Assembly: GCA_910585005.1 (NCBI GenBank)
Contig: CAJUCN010000048.1
Location: forward strand, 1-7,231
DNA from: an uncultured Lachnospiraceae bacterium
GTDB taxonomy: Bacteria; Bacillota; Clostridia; Lachnospirales; Lachnospiraceae
Length of the DNA stretch: 7,231 nucleotides
Direction: 5' to 3'
Program-made: the position numbers and the translations under genes
Shown: in pieces, positions 5,745 through 7,231 of the stretch
Numbering within the stretch: position 1 is the first letter of the stretch
How the letters are laid out: every line of letters begins with the position of its first letter
Notes under the pieces: model-generated
The model's input: the letters and a program-made list of their open reading frames with translations, nothing else
Databases searched by the model: none
What the model was told of the DNA's origin: nothing

Positions 5745-6002
5745 TCATTCATAATGCATGTGCTGATACTTCTCCTTTGTCGCCATCCCACCCCTGATAT
5801 GCCGTTCCTGTTTATTCACATCCAAAACCTTTCTTGCTTCTTTGGCAAGGGAAGGGTTGATCTGCATAAGCCTCTCCGTTACGTCTTTATGTACCGTACT
5901 CTTGCTAATCCCAAACTGCTTTGCGCTCTGTCTTACTGTTGCGTTATTTTCGATAATATAATTGGCAATATCGATTGCTCGCTCCTCGATATAATCTTTC
6001 AA
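5745..6002 (-). CDS. spoIIID: stage III sporulation transcriptional regulator SpoIIID
   Basis: A small DNA-binding protein of the mother cell that represses or activates many sigma-E genes and leads to sigK expression during sporulation. The 85-residue product follows the SpoIIID pattern throughout: MKDYIEERAIDIANYIIE, the helix-turn-helix TVRQSAKQFGISKSTVHKDV (22-41), ERLMQINPSLAKEARKVLD, and the basic C-terminal RHIRGGMATKEKY (67-79) that contacts DNA in the Bacillus protein. It is somewhat shorter than the roughly 93 residues in Bacillus subtilis, at the C-terminal tail. The start codon is TTG, with GAGGGG six bases upstream. A sigma-E-like promoter lies just upstream and a terminator follows, so it is probably monocistronic. 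It marks the host as a spore former or recent descendant of one. Confidence 0.95.
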   Translation of the reverse strand: MKDYIEERAIDIANYIIENNATVRQSAKQFGISKSTVHKDVTERLMQINPSLAKEARKVLDVNKQERHIRGGMATKEKYQHMHYE

Positions 6003-6029
6003 AGGAAACCCCTCAGAATGCTTTTTTAC

Positions 6030-6059
6030 ATTCTATGAAGCATCCTAATGTGTTATGAC
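6030..6059 (-). promoter_or_regulatory. sigma-E-like promoter of spoIIID
   Basis: On the minus strand GTCATAAC (6052-6059) and CATAGAAT (6030-6037) are separated by 14 bp. They resemble the Bacillus sigma-E boxes GTCATATT and CATACAAT with a standard spacing. Start predicted near 6023, about 20 nt before the TTG. spoIIID is a sigma-E gene in Bacillus, which agrees. Confidence 0.6.
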
Positions 6060-6136
6060 ACAGCTTACCAAAAACCATCTCCCACCATGCATTGCAAAGA
6101 TCCCAATATCCTTTAGCGTCACTCCCACCTCTCCTT

Positions 6137-6292
6137 CTAAACTTCAAAGGCCGGCTGGGATGGAACCAGATAGCAGATTGCCCTGACCAGCATCCCTTCC
6201 GATATCCTACCGATCAAAAGCCCCACCACAGCGGCCACAAAGGCGGACAACGCCACCAATATGATCAATAGTGGAATCTCCCACAAAGGCAT
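6137..6292 (-). CDS. short hydrophobic ORF, doubtful, possible remnant
   Basis: A 51-codon frame beginning MPLWEIP, with one strong hydrophobic segment (LLIILVALSAFVAAVVGLLI) followed by a positively charged turn and a mixed tail ending PSQPAFEV. The segment would span the membrane once. No Shine-Dalgarno precedes the ATG. The local sequence is clearly more GC-rich than the ATPase remnant to its right, closer to core genes. A second frame in the same stretch also looks somewhat protein-like, so the true frame, if any, is uncertain. It may be the 3' end of a lost gene that once preceded spoIIID. I do not recognise it. Confidence 0.25.
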   Translation of the reverse strand: MPLWEIPLLIILVALSAFVAAVVGLLIGRISEGMLVRAICYLVPSQPAFEV

Positions 6293-6329
6293 CCGGCAGC
6301 AGATAACTGCCGTAAGAATCGATGACAGG

Positions 6330-6407
6330 CAATTTCCTTTTATCGCAAAAAGTCTTGTCGCTGGAACAACATTAGTCATCGATGAACTAGATGCAAAAAT
6401 TCACCCG
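6330..6407 (+). pseudogene. inverted Walker B fragment of an AAA-family ATPase
   Basis: On the + strand codons read QFPFIAKSLVAGTTLVIDEL then DAKIHP, the Walker B and following motif of OLD/abortive-infection-like AAA ATPases (usual form: hydrophobic strand, DELDAKLHP). Only about 26 codons show the family. Downstream the frame is merely the antisense of the adjoining fragment, and upstream the match ends near 6330. It has no start or ribosome binding site of its own. It lies tail-to-tail with the Walker A fragment on the other strand, so it is best explained as a displaced, inverted piece of the same gene. Confidence 0.7.
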
Positions 6408-6833
6408 GTATATGGTTTTCATCTTTTTCCTCAATGCCTAAATCCATCTCACGAATCATGTCCAGCACGAGTTTTTTACCTCGTCTGTCTTAACTATCGC
6501 TGTTCGTAGCTCCTGTCTTGGATTTCCGTAATTTAAAAAGTCAATAGAATCCTCAAACCACTGAATCACATCAGAAATGATCTCGTTCTTTTTATAAGTT
6601 ATCTCAAGATAAGACAGTAGCGGCAAGTTCTCTGAAATTTCTTCACTGATCTTGATACTTGGTTCGATCCAGACTCTCGTATGCAACAATATCTTGTCTC
6701 TTCTGAAAAAGCAAAAGGTTCCACCAGAATCTTTCTGGCCTTAAATTCGCACTCCGATTTACCACCGCCATTGGGTCCATAGATAACGGATACCGGCAAA
6801 AATTTTTTTCATATTTTTACTCAAAATAATCAT
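6408..6833 (-). pseudogene. N-terminal remnant of an AAA-family ATPase, several frameshifts
   Basis: On the minus strand, pieces in changing frames add up to the N-terminal half of an AAA_15/AAA_21-type ATPase. They are a start-like MIILSKNMKKI (from 6833), the P-loop LPVSVIYGPNGGGKS (6799-6755), a stretch to FAFSEE, then LPLLSYLEITYKKNEIISDV with QWFEDSIDFLNYGNPRQE, then KKLVLDMIREMDLGIEEKDE. Frames break near the A/T run at 6800-6810, around 6690-6715, and at the T-run at 6473-6478. Residues normally between the P-loop and the FAF segment are missing. Such ATPases commonly belong to phage-defence or abortive-infection loci, but no partner gene (for example an OLD-type nuclease or RloB-like protein) is visible. 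It cannot make a working protein. Confidence 0.75.
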
Positions 6834-6920
6834 GTTAATTTGTCTAAGTTTATCGATAGGTTGGCGTTTTTATTTCCCATTATTAAGTGATAATGATAGC
6901 ATAAAAAAAGGAGATTATAC

Positions 6921-7022
6921 ATGACGACACCAGACTACAAACAACTACAGGAAAAATTCAAACCAGCAAAATTGGTTGATGAAATTCTAAAGATACATAA
7001 AGATATTGCGGAAATCCTGTGA
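6921..7022 (+). CDS. 33-residue small protein of unknown function
   Basis: The frame begins at ATG with AAAAAAAGGAG seven bases upstream, one of the best ribosome binding sites in the window, and ends at TGA. The product begins MTTPDYKQLQEKFKPAKLVD and continues as a charged, mostly helical peptide with no membrane segment or cysteine. I recognise no family. It could be a free-standing small protein or the N-terminus of a gene cut short by the TGA, but the codons after the TGA do not look like a continuation in any frame. No convincing promoter is seen; the upstream 80 bases are AT-rich with a short dyad (ATTAT/ATAAT near 6879-6894). Confidence 0.4.
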   Translation: MTTPDYKQLQEKFKPAKLVDEILKIHKDIAEIL

Positions 7023-7231
7023 TTCCAACGACCTCTATCTAAATATTATATTCCTCAAAGTTCGTTTAATGGAACTTGCTCTAATAATCCAAATTTCAAA
7101 CCCCAAAAGCCCTGGTTTCATTGTTCACCAGCATTCCTTTTTGTACACCACCTTACATTCTTGCTGCAGCTTTTTCGTCAGAATTAAATTCCATGCTTGC
7201 ATTCGACTATGCCAGTGTTTATTTCTCAAAA
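7023..7231. other. no supportable feature at the right edge
   Basis: No frame here has both a start with a ribosome binding site and useful length. On the minus strand short protein-like runs occur (for example MEFNSDEKAAARM then a stop, then GGVQKGMLVNNETRAFGV in the same frame), which may be eroded coding sequence continuing from outside the window. Confidence 0.3.

Noticed and set aside
6261..6509. 82-codon + strand frame as an intact gene
   Set aside because: Only about 26 codons (6330-6407) match an ATPase Walker B region. The remainder is antisense to the neighbouring ATPase fragment. Treated as a pseudogene piece.
6879..6901. Fur-box-like sequence before the 33-codon ORF (TGATAATGATAGCAT)
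   Set aside because: Only one half-site matches. The second half does not, and nothing nearby suggests iron control.
1..7231. CRISPR arrays, tRNA, rRNA or insertion sequence ends
   Set aside because: No regularly spaced repeats of 25-40 bp, no tRNA cloverleaf or TTCGANTC arm in context, and no transposase with terminal inverted repeats were seen. The repeats present are short and tied to regulation or the att region.

Overview
The window looks like a chromosomal segment of a spore-forming, low-to-moderate GC Clostridia, most likely a Lachnospiraceae-type gut Firmicute. This rests on a SpoIIID orthologue, Gram-positive AGGAGG-type ribosome binding sites, sigma-A consensus promoters and a Tn916-like recombination module. 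The species call is an inference from protein style, not from a search.

Left part (1 to about 2530): one end of an integrative mobilisable or conjugative element that continues beyond the left edge. An excisionase, a tyrosine integrase and a ribbon-helix-helix mobilisation protein form a tight leftward operon (xis, 15-bp gap, int, 4-bp ATGA overlap, mob). It is driven by a perfect TTGACA-17-TATAAT promoter. A divergent XRE-family repressor faces the other way. Three copies of a TGTCCCT motif sit on the two promoters in positions suited to a repressor switch. The 135 bp between the repressor and the next gene hold terminators and nested short direct and inverted repeats, and are the best candidate for the element's chromosomal junction.

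Centre (2532 to 5408): two tandem leftward GMP synthase genes 42 bp apart. The upstream one is a canonical 513-residue GuaA with an intact glutaminase triad. The downstream one, which abuts the element, keeps the whole synthetase half but its amidotransferase domain has lost about 80 residues, including the catalytic His and Glu, and has Asp where the catalytic Cys should be. It is the most interesting gene here: an apparently ammonia-dependent or repurposed GMP synthase whose 3' end is the likely integration site. The upstream region of guaA contains two good promoters, a foldable 110-nt segment ending in a T-run, and an interrupted small reading frame.

Right part (5681 to 7231): spoIIID with a TTG start, a sigma-E-like promoter and a strong terminator. 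Beyond it lies eroded sequence: a GC-rich stretch with a possible membrane-protein remnant, a frameshifted AAA-family ATPase pseudogene whose Walker A and Walker B parts now lie on opposite strands, and a 33-codon ORF with an excellent ribosome binding site. The last 200 bases show nothing I can support.
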